Assembly (NCBI GenBank): GCA_933228895.1
Contig: OW121847.1
Span: forward strand, 82,439,656 to 82,503,655
Reading direction: 5' to 3'
Length of the DNA stretch: 64,000 nt
DNA from: Platycnemis pennipes
Lineage: Eukaryota > Arthropoda > Insecta > Odonata > Platycnemididae
Every line of letters starts with the position of its first letter. The stretch's first letter is position 1. The notes under the pieces were generated by a model. It made no database searches, was not told the origin of the DNA, and saw only the letters and a program-made list of their open reading frames with translations. A program made the translations under genes and the position numbers. Below, piece by piece: positions 63,491 through 64,000 of the stretch.

Positions 63491-63563
63491 CATTGTATGT
63501 ACTAAATTTTAAGAGGGTATATGATTGTATTTGAGTGTCAAGTGAATAGTGAAGTGGCTCTGA

Positions 63564-63578
63564 AATATATATATATAG
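63564..63578. repeat. (AT)n microsatellite
   Basis: Alternating AT run within the downstream part of the probable LTR. Confidence 0.7.
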
Positions 63579-63825
63579 TGTTCTATGGCCTGTCTGTTTA
63601 AAGTGAGAGCCTGAAGAAGGAAGAAAGTGATTGTGTATTTATAATATTAGAAGGGTAATATTGTGTTGTGATATATGTGAATGACATCAGAAAGGAGGTG
63701 ACGTAAGGTGAACAGTGTAATATCTATGTGTATTCAATTGAGCTAGTCGAGGAATTAAATTACTCTTGATAATTTGAGAGGTAACGAGTTTAATTACCAG
63801 CAACCGGGCGGTAATAACATTAACA

Positions 63826-64000
63826 ACTAAAATAAAGAAAACTAAGGTATTACACTGCCTTATATACTTTTTGAGAAAAAGAGGAGACAAGGCTTAACAT
63901 TGAGACGGGTGACATACAGAGGAATCTCCGTAGAGAGAGTTTTTCAGAAATATTTTATCATCTGCCAAATATATCCATATTTTTCTTATCCAAACGGCCA
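63826..64000. other. Window end, nothing recognised
   Basis: If the LTR is a 5' LTR, this should hold the primer-binding site and leader; none was recognised. Confidence 0.35.

Larger units (their letters stand above)
63160..63825 (+). mobile_element. Probable LTR (solo or 5' LTR) of an LTR retrotransposon
   Basis: The segment begins TGTTAGTCGTCGCGG and could end at TAACA (63821-63825, or 63815-63819), giving TGTTA/TAACA inverted termini. Inside it are, in order, TATATAA (63226-63232), a GC-richer transcribed-type segment and AATAAA (63485-63490) about 255 bases later, the U3-R-U5 order of a retroelement LTR. The G+C content of 63160-63480 is well above its flanks. The 72-codon open frame at 63256-63474 begins with GTG, not ATG. 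No second LTR, primer-binding site or flanking duplication was found, so a solo LTR, a diverged 5' LTR, or a host promoter with first exon all remain possible. Confidence 0.4.

Noticed and set aside
1..64000. CRISPR arrays, prokaryotic operons or phage
   Set aside because: No regularly spaced repeats, no ribosome-binding-site pattern, and the recognisable elements are all eukaryotic.

Overview
The window looks like non-coding nuclear DNA from an arthropod, most likely an insect or other arthropod with a large, AT-rich, transposon-rich genome. The evidence is the AT-rich background, the absence of prokaryote-style gene packing, and a mixture of animal-type elements: a CR1-like LINE, an RTE-like LINE, a Penelope-like element fragment, several tRNA-derived SINEs, a probable LTR, and a decayed copy of a multi-copy protein family that I recall from arthropod genomes. 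I cannot name the species. No intact host gene was found in 64 kb, so the window may be intergenic or lie inside a very long intron.

Layout. 1-2470 (minus) is a 5'-truncated, multiply broken CR1-like LINE with endonuclease and reverse transcriptase; its 3' end is cut by the window edge. 3909-4196 holds a near-perfect ~225-bp palindrome inside a 260-bp insert flanked by 14-bp direct repeats. 4796-5165 is the best copy of a tRNA-headed SINE whose central domain recurs at 25.8, 31.1 and 35.3 kb. 9835-10690 (minus) is an RTE-like endonuclease relic with a Glu-to-Lys change at the expected catalytic position. 11560-11905 (plus) is the C-terminal GIY-YIG end of a Penelope-like element. 12105-13770 (plus) is a full-length but dead copy of an uncharacterised Cys-rich protein family. 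26719-27218 (minus) is a weak candidate for a SOCS-box-like pseudogene. Two further inverted-repeat elements lie at 39.6 and 41.7 kb. The right third holds three different tRNA-derived SINE relics, a possible hAT-derived end and a probable LTR with TATA box and polyadenylation signal (63160-63825).

The most interesting signal is that the three palindromic elements (3.9, 39.6 and 41.7 kb) differ in most of their sequence yet share one architecture: GAAAC, a 20-21-nt spacer, then TGTGGAA, in arms that face each other as inverted repeats. One copy also has CTGATGA upstream of GAAAC and is flanked by a target-site duplication. The arrangement recalls termini of Penelope-like retroelements, some of which carry hammerhead ribozyme motifs, and a Penelope-like coding fragment is present in the same window. 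That link is inference.

The remaining sequence is AT-rich and anonymous, with several GC-richer islands (18.5-19.1, 36.2-37.0, 40.0-40.6, 52.4-53.2, 57.1-58.1 kb) that contain long chance open frames but no recognisable domains.
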